Below are positions 49,745-58,123 of a stretch of DNA of 64,000 nt, piece after piece. This DNA comes from Halorientalis persicus (GTDB lineage Archaea; Halobacteriota; Halobacteria; Halobacteriales; Haloarculaceae). Under the pieces are notes generated by a model, which was given only the letters and a program-made list of their open reading frames with translations, made no database searches and was not told where the DNA came from. Location of the stretch: contig NZ_FOCX01000001.1 of assembly GCF_900110215.1 (NCBI RefSeq), positions 62,001-126,000 of the forward strand, written 5' to 3'. Within the stretch, counting starts at the first letter, position 1, and the number at the start of each line of letters is the position of its first letter. Position numbers and translations under genes: made by a program.

Positions 49745-50676
49745 CAGAGGTCGAAGCTCTCGGCCAGCAGGTCGTGGTTGGGCTCGCCCAGCACGTGCGT
49801 CGGGCCGCCGACCACGTCGACAGTCACCTGTGCGGGCGCGAAGACGGATTCGGGCACGTCGTAGAACTCCCAGTCGGCATCCTCGAAGATCTCGGCGAAC
49901 GGGCGGTCGTACTCGTCGGTCGCGCTGGAGGGAACCTCGTCGAAGCGGTCGAACGCCTGATCGACGACGAGGTGGGCGCGGCCCCCGTAGGCCAGCGCGT
50001 CGTTGGTGCGGGCGATGGCGGTCTCCTCGTCGTCGCCGACGGGCGCGACCGGTGCGGTGGCCGACACCGACAGCACGTCCAGCGGGTCATAGCCCAGTTC
50101 CGAGAGGCGGAAGACGGCGAGCTCTGCGGCGCGGGCGGCCATCGTGACACTGCCCGTGATGCTGGCGCTGGAGAAGGCGGGCAGGAACACGCCGCTCTCG
50201 GGGACGCCCGCGACCTCGGCGACGTGCTCGGCGACCGATTCGCCGGGCACCTGGTCGCTCTCGACGGCCAGCACGGCGAAGTCGAACTCGTCGCGGTAGC
50301 CGACCCGCTGGAACACGTCCTCCTCGGCGACCAGCGCGCGGGCCGGGCCGCTACCCAGTCCCTCGAAGTCATCGAGCGAGAGTTCCCAGCCGGCCTTCTG
50401 CCCGCAGAGCAAGGCCAGCGCCGGGTGATCGGTCGACAACTCCACGTGGGTCAGGGGCGCGCCCGCCACCTCGTCGACGGTCGTCGAGACGGTCGAGAGG
50501 CCGGCGGTCGCGATCTCGGTGAGCAGGAGGCCGGCCTCCAGACCGCCCGGAATCTCCACCCCGAAATCCAGTACCACTGCCTCGTTGTCGAGGCGGGCGA
50601 CGGCGACGTTCAGCTCGTCGGCGAAGTCGATGGCCTCGTCGACGAGATCCGTCGCCATCCGGTTCAGACTCTCCAT
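49744..50676 (-). CDS. mch: Methenyltetrahydromethanopterin cyclohydrolase
   Basis: Interconverts methenyl- and 5-formyl-tetrahydro(methano)pterin. 310 aa, normal length. Motifs include L-N-E/R-x-A at the start, the T-H-V-E-L-S-T-D-H-P region, L-G-S-G-P-A-R-A-L (a hallmark), and G-G-R-A-H-L-V-V plus the final D-V-V-G-G-P-T-H-V-L-G. Haloarchaea are not methanogens; Mch is a retained enzyme of one-carbon carrier metabolism. It leads a gene pair with the 160-aa protein. The 3' neighbour upstream (thiamine-binding protein) is 24 bp away on the same strand, so all three may form an operon. Confidence 0.92.
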   Translation of the reverse strand: MESLNRMATDLVDEAIDFADELNVAVARLDNEAVVLDFGVEIPGGLEAGLLLTEIATAGLSTVSTTVDEVAGAPLTHVELSTDHPALALLCGQKAGWELSLDDFEGLGSGPARALVAEEDVFQRVGYRDEFDFAVLAVESDQVPGESVAEHVAEVAGVPESGVFLPAFSSASITGSVTMAARAAELAVFRLSELGYDPLDVLSVSATAPVAPVGDDEETAIARTNDALAYGGRAHLVVDQAFDRFDEVPSSATDEYDRPFAEIFEDADWEFYDVPESVFAPAQVTVDVVGGPTHVLGEPNHDLLAESFDL

Positions 50677-50700
50677 ACCTCCGCTTGTGCGCGCCCCCCT

Positions 50701-51024
50701 TTAGGCGTCCGGGTCCCGGTCGCTCCGGGCGGGTCTGCCGAGTGCGTCTTCGACGCCCGCAACTTTCTCTCCGGCCGACCCGTCTCGGGTGCGCTTATCG
50801 TCGATCTTCAGGACGGTACTCACCCGGTCGGCGTCGACGGCCTCGTGGGCGGCTTGGGCGGCCGCGAACAACTCACCGATCGCCTCGGCCTCGATCGTCG
50901 TGCCCATCGGCGTCGTCTCGTAGGCCACGTCGAAGTCCTCCAGCGCGTCGACGGCCGCGGCAACCTCTTCTGCCATGCTGTCTTCGATCACCGGTGCTAC
51001 GCTCAGGAATCCGACGACTGTCAT
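50701..51024 (-). CDS. Thiamine-binding (MTH1187/YkoF, DUF77) family protein
   Basis: 107 aa. The start T-V-V-G-F-L-S-V-A-P-V, Y-E-T-T-P-M-G-T-T-I-E-A and the D-R-V-S-T-V-L-K-I-D-D-K-R strand-turn are the MTH1187 signature; those proteins bind thiamine or related pyrimidines in a tetramer. The C-terminal tail (G-R-P-A-R-S-D-R-D-P) is dispensable-looking. It lies just upstream of mch on the same strand, linking vitamin or one-carbon metabolism by position only. Confidence 0.85.
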   Translation of the reverse strand: MTVVGFLSVAPVIEDSMAEEVAAAVDALEDFDVAYETTPMGTTIEAEAIGELFAAAQAAHEAVDADRVSTVLKIDDKRTRDGSAGEKVAGVEDALGRPARSDRDPDA

Positions 51025-51127
51025 GGGCGAGTGTGGGAGCGGAGTGGTCAAAAATCCGCGCGTCGACCAGCCGGACGTGTCAACCAGATAGTAAAGTACT
51101 ATAGCGGTCGAGTGTGTGTGTGGTGTC

Positions 51128-52048
51128 ATGCCAACGGAATTCACGCGACGGCGTGCGTTGCGACTCGGTGCGGCGACCGCGAGTGTCGGGGTGGTCGGCA
51201 GTGTCGCCGGCTGTAGCTCGATTCCGTTTCTCGGTGGGGGCGGGAAGACGCTCGCGTACAACGACGCCCTGTTCGCGCCGGGCGAGGTCTCCGGGACCGA
51301 GGACGGGTACGTGTTCACCTACAGCGACTACAAGGTCCTGCGGAACAACGAGGACAACCTCGAGAACGGCACCGCGACCTACGAGGAGGACACCGAGTCG
51401 TTCCCGTTCAGGCAGATGGGTGTCGACTTCGACAGCACGGACGCGAATCTGGCGATCCTCGCCGTCGGCGGACACGTCACGGGAAGTTTCAAAAAGAGCG
51501 ACGTGGGCCCGTCTCTGGAGAGCAACGAGTTCAGCGAGGACGGTAGTTACAGCGGCTACACTCTGTACGCGGGCGAGGAGCGGACCGTCGGCGTCAAAGA
51601 CGGGGCGGCGGTGTACGCGACAACCCGAGACGCCGAGGGGTACGACCGGCGGAGCGCTATCGAAACCATCGTCGACACGAAAGCCGGCGACGGGAACCGC
51701 TACGCCGAGAACGACGACTACTCGACGCTGGACGAACACGTCTACGACGACGCGGTGATCGCCATCGGCGGCACCGGTGGACTGATCGCCTTCTTCGCCG
51801 GCGACTTCGAGAACGTCGCTGGATGGGCCATCAGCGGTCGGATCGACGGCGGTACCCAACACATCAAAAGCGCACACGTCTTCGAGAGCGAGAGCGACGT
51901 GAACGTCGACGAGGTCGAGCAGTGGGCCCGAGACAGCAGCCTGTTCGTGGACGCGACCGACCTCTCGGCGTCACAGGACGGACGCGTCGCGACCGTCAGC
52001 GCGACCGGACAGACGTTCGGCGGCACCGGCCCGGACCAGGGGCAGTGA
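51128..52048 (+). CDS. Haloarchaeal Tat lipoprotein of unknown function, 306 aa
   Basis: Signal M-P-T-E-F-T-R-R-R-A-L-R-L-G with lipobox V-A-G-C (Cys29). The mature domain is beta-rich and acidic, with many Tyr (Y-V-F-T-Y-S-D-Y-K), Y-S-G-Y-T-L-Y-A-G-E-E-R-T-V-G and an F-D-S-T-D-A-N-L-A-I-L-A-V-G segment. No known domain by eye. ATG 51128 is chosen since it begins the Tat signal; the frame extends four codons further. Likely tethered on the outer face of the cell membrane. A possible association with the next gene (alpha/beta hydrolase, 48 bp away) is uncertain. Confidence 0.65.
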   Translation: MPTEFTRRRALRLGAATASVGVVGSVAGCSSIPFLGGGGKTLAYNDALFAPGEVSGTEDGYVFTYSDYKVLRNNEDNLENGTATYEEDTESFPFRQMGVDFDSTDANLAILAVGGHVTGSFKKSDVGPSLESNEFSEDGSYSGYTLYAGEERTVGVKDGAAVYATTRDAEGYDRRSAIETIVDTKAGDGNRYAENDDYSTLDEHVYDDAVIAIGGTGGLIAFFAGDFENVAGWAISGRIDGGTQHIKSAHVFESESDVNVDEVEQWARDSSLFVDATDLSASQDGRVATVSATGQTFGGTGPDQGQ

Positions 52049-52096
52049 CTGGTCCGTCCCGGTGCCGGTAAGTGGTCCGCCTGCGACCGTCCGGGT

Positions 52097-52984
52097 ATGA
52101 CCGACGACGAGCGGACGGTCGAGGCGAACGGACTCGACTTCGCCGTGCGCGAGCGCGGTGACGGCGACCGCCTGGCGCTCTGTTTGCATGGCTTCCCCGA
52201 CGACGCCGGATCGATGGACCCGCTGGCGGAACGGCTCGCCGACGCCGGCTTCACCGCCGTCGCGCCGTATATGCGCGGCTACGGCCCGACCGGCGAAGCA
52301 CCGGATAGCGATTACAGTGCCCGCGCGCTCGGGGCCGACGCGGTCGCACTGGCCGACCGACTGGTCGAGGACGGGGGCTACGACGACGCCGTCCTCGTGG
52401 GTCACGACTGGGGCGCGGTCGCGGGCTACAGCGCGGCCCGAATCGACCCCGACCGATTCTCGAAGCTCGTGACGATGGCCGTCCCGCCTCGCTTCGGCGC
52501 GGCGATCTGGGACCACCCCCGGCAGTTCCTCCGGAGCTGGTACGTCTGGTTCTTCCAGTTGCCCGGCCTGGCCGAGCGGACGCTCCGGCGCGAGGACTTC
52601 GCCATGATCGAGGTCCTCTGGAACCTCTGGAGTCCGGACTGGGACTACCCCGACGAGCGCATCGAGTCGGTCAAATCGACCTTCCGGACCGGCGGCACCG
52701 CCGACGCGGCGCTGCAGTACTACCGCCAGTTCGTCAATCCCCTGGTGTCCGACCTGTTCCGGAACGGCCGACCCGATCCCGGCGACGCCCCGCCCATCGA
52801 GGTGCCAGGGCTGGTGATCGCCGGGGCCGACGACGGCTGTATCGGGCCGGAACTGTTCGAGAACGCGGCTGACGCGTTCGACGCCGACGCCCGCGTCGTC
52901 CGGATTCGGGACGCCGGACACTTCGTGCACCAGGAACGGCCGGACGTGGTGGCCGAGGAAGTGATCGAGTTCTGCAGTGCGTGA
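52097..52984 (+). CDS. Alpha/beta-fold hydrolase (epoxide-hydrolase-like)
   Basis: 295 aa. Oxyanion-hole motif H-G-F-P at 31-34, nucleophile elbow G-H-D-W-G with Asp104 (Asp rather than Ser, as in epoxide hydrolases and haloalkane dehalogenases), and catalytic His in A-G-H-F-V-H-Q-E. The cap domain includes W-Y-V-W-F-F-Q-L-P-G. The Asp nucleophile with W next to it and the pattern P-Y-M-R-G-Y-G favour epoxide hydrolase; substrate unknown. No signal peptide, so cytoplasmic. Confidence 0.87.
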   Translation: MTDDERTVEANGLDFAVRERGDGDRLALCLHGFPDDAGSMDPLAERLADAGFTAVAPYMRGYGPTGEAPDSDYSARALGADAVALADRLVEDGGYDDAVLVGHDWGAVAGYSAARIDPDRFSKLVTMAVPPRFGAAIWDHPRQFLRSWYVWFFQLPGLAERTLRREDFAMIEVLWNLWSPDWDYPDERIESVKSTFRTGGTADAALQYYRQFVNPLVSDLFRNGRPDPGDAPPIEVPGLVIAGADDGCIGPELFENAADAFDADARVVRIRDAGHFVHQERPDVVAEEVIEFCSA

Positions 52985-53050
52985 CGGTGTGACACGGCGA
53001 AAAACCCGGAGTCCGCTACCTTTTTGCCGGCCCTGACGGAAGCCACGTGT

Positions 53051-53926
53051 ATGCTCACCGTCCGGGCACCGGCCACGAGCGCGAACCTCGGGAGTGGCTT
53101 CGACGTGTTCGGGGTCGCGCTGGACCGCCCGGCGGACGTGGTTCGTGTCGAGAAGGCCGACGAGATCAGCATCGAGGTCACCGGCGTCGGGAGTCAGTAC
53201 ATCCCGGAAGACCCCGACAAGAACACCGTCGGGGCCGTCGCCGAGGCACTGGACGCCCCCGCTCGCATCGAGATCGACAAGGGGGTGCGCCCGGCCTCGG
53301 GGCTCGGGTCGTCGGCCGCCAGCGCCGCCGCGGCCGCCGTCGGATTGAACGAACTGTACGACCGTGGCCACAGCCGCGAGGAACTGGTCCCCATCGCCGC
53401 CAAGGGGGAGGCCGTCGTCTCGGGCGACGCCCACGACGACAACGTCGCCCCCTCGATCATGGGCGGGTTCACCATCGCCACCGACGACGGCGTCACGAAG
53501 GTCGACGCCGACATCCCGCTGGTGGCCTGCCTCCCCGACATCGTCGTCTCGACCCGGGATGCCCGCCGCGTCGTCCCCGAGACGGCACGGGTGGAGCAGT
53601 TAGTGGAGACCGTCGGCTGGGCCGCGACGCTGACGACCGGGATGCACCGTGACGATCCCCACCTGGTCGGCGAGGGGATGAACGACACCGTCGTCACGCC
53701 GGCCCGCGCCGAGTTGATCGACGGCTACAGTCGGGTCCGTGACGCCGCCCTCGACGCCGGCGCGACCGGCGTCACGATCAGCGGCGCGGGGCCGACCGTG
53801 ATCGCCGCCTGCGAGGACGGCGACCGCCGGGCCGTCGGCACCGCGATGATCGACCAGTTCAACGCCGTCGGCGTCGAGGCCCGCGTCTACCAGACCGAGA
53901 TCGGCAGGGGCGCGACGCTGTTCTGA
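53051..53926 (+). CDS. thrB: Homoserine kinase
   Basis: Phosphorylates homoserine on the way to threonine. 291 aa, GHMP kinase. Start M-L-T-V-R-A-P-A-T-S-A-N-L-G-S-G-F-D is diagnostic, the ATP loop is P-A-S-G-L-G-S-S-A-A-S (about 79-89), and the C-terminal G-A-T-G-V-T-I-S-G-A-G-P-T glycine motif is intact. Monocistronic; no other thr genes in the window. Confidence 0.94.
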   Translation: MLTVRAPATSANLGSGFDVFGVALDRPADVVRVEKADEISIEVTGVGSQYIPEDPDKNTVGAVAEALDAPARIEIDKGVRPASGLGSSAASAAAAAVGLNELYDRGHSREELVPIAAKGEAVVSGDAHDDNVAPSIMGGFTIATDDGVTKVDADIPLVACLPDIVVSTRDARRVVPETARVEQLVETVGWAATLTTGMHRDDPHLVGEGMNDTVVTPARAELIDGYSRVRDAALDAGATGVTISGAGPTVIAACEDGDRRAVGTAMIDQFNAVGVEARVYQTEIGRGATLF

Positions 53927-53971
53927 GACGGGAGTGAGAAAATACTTGCCGGGAGACAGGAACACGGTCGT

Positions 53972-54151
53972 ATGGACTCGACCGACATCCAGGCTCTCGG
54001 CATCAGTGTCATTCTGTTCGGTGGGTTCTCGACCGTGAGTCCCGATCCAGTGTTCGTGCCCAACGAGACTGGCGCACTCCTCATGCTCGTCGGACTGTTC
54101 GTCGTTTTGCTGAGTCTACTCCCGGCTGTCGAAGGTAGCGGTGACGAGTAG
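53972..54151 (+). CDS. Small two-helix membrane protein, 59 aa
   Basis: Below the length cut of most ORF calls. Two hydrophobic segments, L-G-I-S-V-I-L-F-G-G-F (9-19) and L-L-M-L-V-G-L-F-V-V-L-L-S-L-L-P (36-51), joined by a Ser/Pro/Val-rich loop. The acidic end G-S-G-D-E is typical of the host. It converges on the large repeat membrane protein 14 bp away. No family recognised; included because codon usage and helix pattern are convincing. Confidence 0.5.
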   Translation: MDSTDIQALGISVILFGGFSTVSPDPVFVPNETGALLMLVGLFVVLLSLLPAVEGSGDE

Positions 54152-54165
54152 AACGCGGCAGTTAG

Positions 54166-56169
54166 CTACCAGCGCTGGCGTTCGCTCTCGTTGATCCAGC
54201 GGAACCGCTCTTCCCCGGTGGTGGCCTCGGGCGCCTCCTCGGTGCCGGGTTCCTGCCAGGCGACACAGAGACTGCCGCCGACGATGCCGACCAGCATCCC
54301 GATGACGAGGCCGCCGAACGCGCCGATCAGCGAGAGGATGGACATGGCGATGCCGGTGACGCCGATCAGCGTCGAGAGCTGGGGTTTCACGATGGCGAAC
54401 ACGCCACAGGCGACGACCATGGCCGCGAAGACGATGCCCAGCGCCGAGAACGACGGCCCCTGCGTCGCGGGGATCATCTGGAGCCGGATCGGGATGGCGG
54501 CGATGATCATACCGCCGAGCACCAGCAGCGTGCCGCCGGCGAAGGGGCGCCGGGACCGCCACCGGGCGAACGCGCCCGGCTGGGCCCCCAGCCGCTCTTC
54601 CTCCTCGACGACCCGCTCGTCGCCGCCCAAGGAGGGGAGACCGAAGTCTACGTCGCCGAGGATCAGCCCGTAGCCGGTCCCGAGGAACTGGCCGTAGAGG
54701 ACGAACGCGACGACGATCAACGGCCCGGTCGCCGGAAGGAAGCCAAGCAGCGACCCGCCGTAGAACGCGATGCCGACGAGCAGGCCGAACCCGAGACCCA
54801 TGCTCCCGGCGGTGACCGCGAGGGCGGCCCGCGTCAACAGCGGGACCAGCAGTTTCTGTGTCGCCGTCGAGCGCCGCGAGAACATGATCACCGTGTTCGT
54901 GAAGTCGTTGATCGTCCGCGAGACGTAGGCCACGAAGGCAAGTCCCAGCACGACCGACATGGCGATCCAGATGCCGAAACCAGTGGAGATACCGGTCGCA
55001 CCCAGCGTCGCCGCCAGTTCCGCGAACAGGTCGAGTCCGATCGCGAGGGCGACGAAGACACCGCTGAGCAGGCCGGCACCGAGCGACGCGACGACGCCCG
55101 CCCGGACTTCCTCGCCGGGCACGAACGTGGTCGCGTCGATTTTCTCCATCATCAGCCCGTAGCCGTTGCCCAGCACCTGGCCGTAGACGACCAGCGCGAC
55201 CAGCCCCGCGAGCCCGAGGTTCGGGCCGACGCCGACCGAACCCAGCACGAGGACGGCCACGCCGAGGGCGGTCCCGTAGACCAGCCCCATGCTCCCGGCG
55301 GTGACGGTGAGCGCCCCGCGGGTCAACAGCGGGACCAGCAACTTCTGGGTGAGCCGTGAGCGCCGCGAGAACATGATCACCGTGTTCGTGAAGTCGTTGA
55401 TCGTCCGCGAGAGGACGGCGGCGAACAGCAGGCCGAACACGAGGCCGGCGGCCACGAACAGCGCCGCTCCGAACCGCGGGGACTGGCTCCCGGCCAGCGC
55501 CGCGATCTCCGTGAGGGCCGCGTCACCGCCGAGCAGTGAGAGGACGGCGACGCCGGCGATGCCGCCCCCGACGGCGCCCACGATGGCCGCGTTCTGTTCG
55601 TCCGCGGTCCGGCCGGGCGTGAACCAGTGCGCTTCGAGCAGGCTGCCGTAGACTGCGCCCATGAGCTGTCCGTACAGCAGGTACCCGAAGATCACCGAGA
55701 AGTCGGCAAGCGGCGGGAGTCCCGCGTTGTATCCCAGAATCAGCAAGGCGATGGGCATGACGTAGCCGAAGAAGCCGTAGGCGAGGATGTGGCCGTAGAG
55801 AAGGCCGAACCCGCCGGCGGTGACGCCCAGTGCCGACCGTTCCAGCAGTGGCACGAGAATCCGCTGGAGAACCCCGATGTTCCGGGATAGCATGATGATC
55901 GTGTTCGTGAAGTTGTGCACGGTCCGTGAGAGAAAGACGCCGAAAAGCAGTGCGAAGATCACGCAGGTTCCGATCCAGACCAGCCACCCGGTGGTGAGCC
56001 CACTCCCACCGACCAGCCAGGCGAAATACTCGAACCCCTGCGTCTTGCTCCCGTTCGGCCCCGGCAGGAACTGGATCAACAGCCCCGCCGGAACCGCAGC
56101 GACCAGTGCACCGATCACCGCTGCAACTTGCTCGTCCCGCCCGAACGTCGAGGTGATTTTCGTACTCAT
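54166..56169 (-). CDS. Large membrane protein with three repeats and a DUF6114-like C-terminus
   Basis: 667 aa. Three units of about 170 residues each carry the signature L-S-R-T-I-N-D-F-T-N-T-V-I-M-F-S-R-R (variant L-S-R-T-V-H-N-F-T-N-T-I-I-M-L-S-R-N in the first), then L-V-P-L-L-T-R-x-A-L-x-V-T-A-G-S-M-G-L, and membrane helices. The last 110 residues (R-R-P-F-A-G-G-T-L-L-V-L-G-G-M-I-I-A-A-I-P) look like DUF6114. Units 2 and 3 share a 55-bp identical DNA stretch. ATG 56169 is preceded by a leader hairpin. The repeats may pack like transporter half-domains or form a lattice; function unknown. Confidence 0.75.
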   Translation of the reverse strand: MSTKITSTFGRDEQVAAVIGALVAAVPAGLLIQFLPGPNGSKTQGFEYFAWLVGGSGLTTGWLVWIGTCVIFALLFGVFLSRTVHNFTNTIIMLSRNIGVLQRILVPLLERSALGVTAGGFGLLYGHILAYGFFGYVMPIALLILGYNAGLPPLADFSVIFGYLLYGQLMGAVYGSLLEAHWFTPGRTADEQNAAIVGAVGGGIAGVAVLSLLGGDAALTEIAALAGSQSPRFGAALFVAAGLVFGLLFAAVLSRTINDFTNTVIMFSRRSRLTQKLLVPLLTRGALTVTAGSMGLVYGTALGVAVLVLGSVGVGPNLGLAGLVALVVYGQVLGNGYGLMMEKIDATTFVPGEEVRAGVVASLGAGLLSGVFVALAIGLDLFAELAATLGATGISTGFGIWIAMSVVLGLAFVAYVSRTINDFTNTVIMFSRRSTATQKLLVPLLTRAALAVTAGSMGLGFGLLVGIAFYGGSLLGFLPATGPLIVVAFVLYGQFLGTGYGLILGDVDFGLPSLGGDERVVEEEERLGAQPGAFARWRSRRPFAGGTLLVLGGMIIAAIPIRLQMIPATQGPSFSALGIVFAAMVVACGVFAIVKPQLSTLIGVTGIAMSILSLIGAFGGLVIGMLVGIVGGSLCVAWQEPGTEEAPEATTGEERFRWINESERQRW
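54869..54923 (+). repeat. 55-bp direct repeat, copy 1, within DUF6114-type gene
   Basis: Identical over 55 bp to 55358-55412. It encodes the S-R-T-I-N-D-F-T-N-T-V-I-M-F-S-R-R segment of repeat unit 3. Identity at synonymous sites suggests recent duplication or gene conversion between units. Confidence 0.7.
55358..55412 (+). repeat. 55-bp direct repeat, copy 2, within DUF6114-type gene
   Basis: Second copy of the 55-bp identity, encoding the same segment of repeat unit 2. The matching segment of unit 1 (about 55880-55931) has diverged. Confidence 0.7.
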
Positions 56170-56177
56170 TATATGCC

Positions 56178-56200
56178 CCGCAAACCCCCAGGTTTTGCGG
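56178..56200 (-). promoter_or_regulatory. 5' leader hairpin of the DUF6114-type gene
   Basis: On the mRNA sense (minus) strand CCGCAAAACC-TGGG-GGTTTGCGG forms a 9-bp stem with one bulged A. It ends 8 nt before ATG 56169. A TATA-like ttttatg (about 56230-56236) would place the transcript start near 56205, so this hairpin would be the very 5' end of the message. Confidence 0.5.
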
Positions 56201-56322
56201 CTCTCTGCCCCAGTCATTCCGTAGTCGGCATAAAAAGTATTCTGCACCTATTGACCGGCAGTTTAAGGTATGGGAGGCACGCGGGCGACACCGAAAGCGC
56301 GGTGACCACGCTGGTGGACAGG

Positions 56323-57540
56323 TCAGTTCGGGGAGTGGTCAGACTCGGCACCGTCCGGCCGGACCGGCTCGCCCCGCCCGTCCTCGATCCGGACCCCATC
56401 GGTTCCGGCCCGTCCCGAGAGTTCCCGCTGAGGATAGGGAATCGTGACGCCCTCGCGGTCGAACGCCGCCTTGACTCGCTCGACGACTTCGGCCTGTGTG
56501 CGCCAGCGTTTCGGGGGCGTCGGCTGTTCGATCCAGAACCGCATCTCCAGGACGACGGCCGAGTCACCGAACTCCCGGGGGAAGACGTTCGGTTTCGGCG
56601 TCTCCGCCACGTGATCGACGGTCTCGATGGCCGCGGTCGCGACCTCGACGGCTTTGCCCGGATCCGCGTCGTAGTCGATGCCCACGTCGACACGCAGGCG
56701 GAGTCGCCCCTTCTGGCTCCGGTTGGTGATGGCCCGGTCGGCGACCCTGTCGTTGGGGATGACGACGAACTCCCCGTCGAAGTTCTCCAGCCGTGTGTTG
56801 ACGATGGTGATGTCGGTGACGACGCCTTCCTCGTCGCCGACCTCGACCCAGTCGCCGATCTCGAACGGCCGGGAGAACATCAACACGAATCCGGCGATCA
56901 GCGAGCCCAGCGTCTGTCTGGCGGCCAGTCCGACGACGATCCCGAGAAAGCCCGCCCCGACCAGCAGACCGCCAAGATCCACGCCCCAGAAGCCCAGCAG
57001 GACGAACGCGACGACCACGAGCAGCCCGATCTGACCGACCCGGGTGACGATCTGTTCCTGGTGGGCCGTCATCCGGTCGGCCTCCCGACTGAACGCGGCC
57101 ACGGTGTCTTCGAGCAGGCCCATCCCCACGTAGGCACCGACTACCAGCAGGCCGGAGAACACCCAGGCGAACACGTCGGCCAGCGAGAACTGCACGAGCG
57201 CGTAGGACTGTGCGATGAGCCACTGCTGGTTCCAGATCACCAGCAGCGTCACCCCCGTGACGAGACAGATGCCGACCTGGAGCGACCGGAGCAGGAGGAC
57301 GACCGGCGTCGTCACTGGAAACCGGTCGTTTACCTGTCCGACGAAGTCGTCGATGGTCCCGCCGAGGTACCGCCTGGCGACGAGTCGCCTGCACTGCCGG
57401 AGCAAGAGCGGGACGACGAGCGCAGCGAGCGCGATGGCCGCGAGCGCGAGGGCGACGGTGGCGAGAAGTCGCTCCTCGGTCGACGACAGGGGGTCGAGTA
57501 CGGATCCGAACTGGGCGACGAGCGGTAAACGTACGATCAC
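56323..57540 (-). CDS. Small-conductance mechanosensitive channel (MscS family)
   Basis: 405 aa. About four or five transmembrane helices, the pore-lining TM3 with G-L-L-V-G-A-G-F-L-G-I-V-V-G-L-A-A-R-Q, the beta domain (F-E-I-G-D-W-V-E-V-G...G-V-V-T-D-I-T, P-N-D-R-V) and the C-terminal alpha/beta cage. Starts at GTG 57540, ends in an acidic tail. It releases osmolytes during hypo-osmotic shock, a realistic danger for a halophile. No accessory gene nearby. Confidence 0.93.
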   Translation of the reverse strand: MIVRLPLVAQFGSVLDPLSSTEERLLATVALALAAIALAALVVPLLLRQCRRLVARRYLGGTIDDFVGQVNDRFPVTTPVVLLLRSLQVGICLVTGVTLLVIWNQQWLIAQSYALVQFSLADVFAWVFSGLLVVGAYVGMGLLEDTVAAFSREADRMTAHQEQIVTRVGQIGLLVVVAFVLLGFWGVDLGGLLVGAGFLGIVVGLAARQTLGSLIAGFVLMFSRPFEIGDWVEVGDEEGVVTDITIVNTRLENFDGEFVVIPNDRVADRAITNRSQKGRLRLRVDVGIDYDADPGKAVEVATAAIETVDHVAETPKPNVFPREFGDSAVVLEMRFWIEQPTPPKRWRTQAEVVERVKAAFDREGVTIPYPQRELSGRAGTDGVRIEDGRGEPVRPDGAESDHSPN

Positions 57541-57616
57541 TAGTCACTGCGTACAGCGACGGCAACGGAAAAGCCGCTCGTGTGTTTCGCGGGCCGAAAG
57601 GCGATCGCACGACCGC

Positions 57617-58117
57617 TCAGTCCAGCGAGCGTTCGAGGAATCGCCGGCGCAGTTCCGCGTCGGGGACGGGACACTCGTCTTGCTTCCCGAACACCTGGTA
57701 TCGGTGATCGCCGACGAAATCGTAGACGCGGTCCCTGACGCCCTCGGGGACGGCGATCAGCGCGTACAGAAGTGGAAGCGGGCCATCCAGCTCCCGACAG
57801 ACACGGAGCGCCGCCTCGGATTTCGTGTAGTAGTCGTCACCGTCGATCAGGACGATGGAGTCGAAGTAGTCGGGTTCCAGTCCGTGCCGGGTCAACAGTT
57901 CCTGTCCGACCGGCGACTGGAGCGGGGCGAAGCGGAACCGCCCGGCGTGATCGAACTTCACGAGTAGCCTGAGCGAGCGGTTACAGAGATTACAGACGCC
58001 GTCGAACAGGAGGACCGGCCGCTGGATCTCGTCGACGATCTCGGCGGGATCGCGGTCCGGGTCGGCTCCGCCGCTGTCGCCGCCAGTATCCCGCTGGTCG
58101 CCCGCGTCCCCGGTCAT
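57617..58117 (-). CDS. DCC-type thiol-disulfide oxidoreductase family protein (DUF393)
   Basis: 166 aa. F-D-G-V-C-N-L-C-N with Cys42/Cys45 is the DCC (D-x-x-C-x-x-C) motif of a thioredoxin-like redox fold, followed by F-A-P-L-Q-S-P and Y-Y-T-K-S-E-A-A. The first 30 residues are an Asp/Gly-rich leader and look disordered. No signal peptide, so cytoplasmic redox role. It follows the pdxS stop region by 6 bp on the opposite end, with pdxS on the same strand upstream. Confidence 0.85.
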   Translation of the reverse strand: MTGDAGDQRDTGGDSGGADPDRDPAEIVDEIQRPVLLFDGVCNLCNRSLRLLVKFDHAGRFRFAPLQSPVGQELLTRHGLEPDYFDSIVLIDGDDYYTKSEAALRVCRELDGPLPLLYALIAVPEGVRDRVYDFVGDHRYQVFGKQDECPVPDAELRRRFLERSLD

Positions 58118-58123
58118 AGCAGA

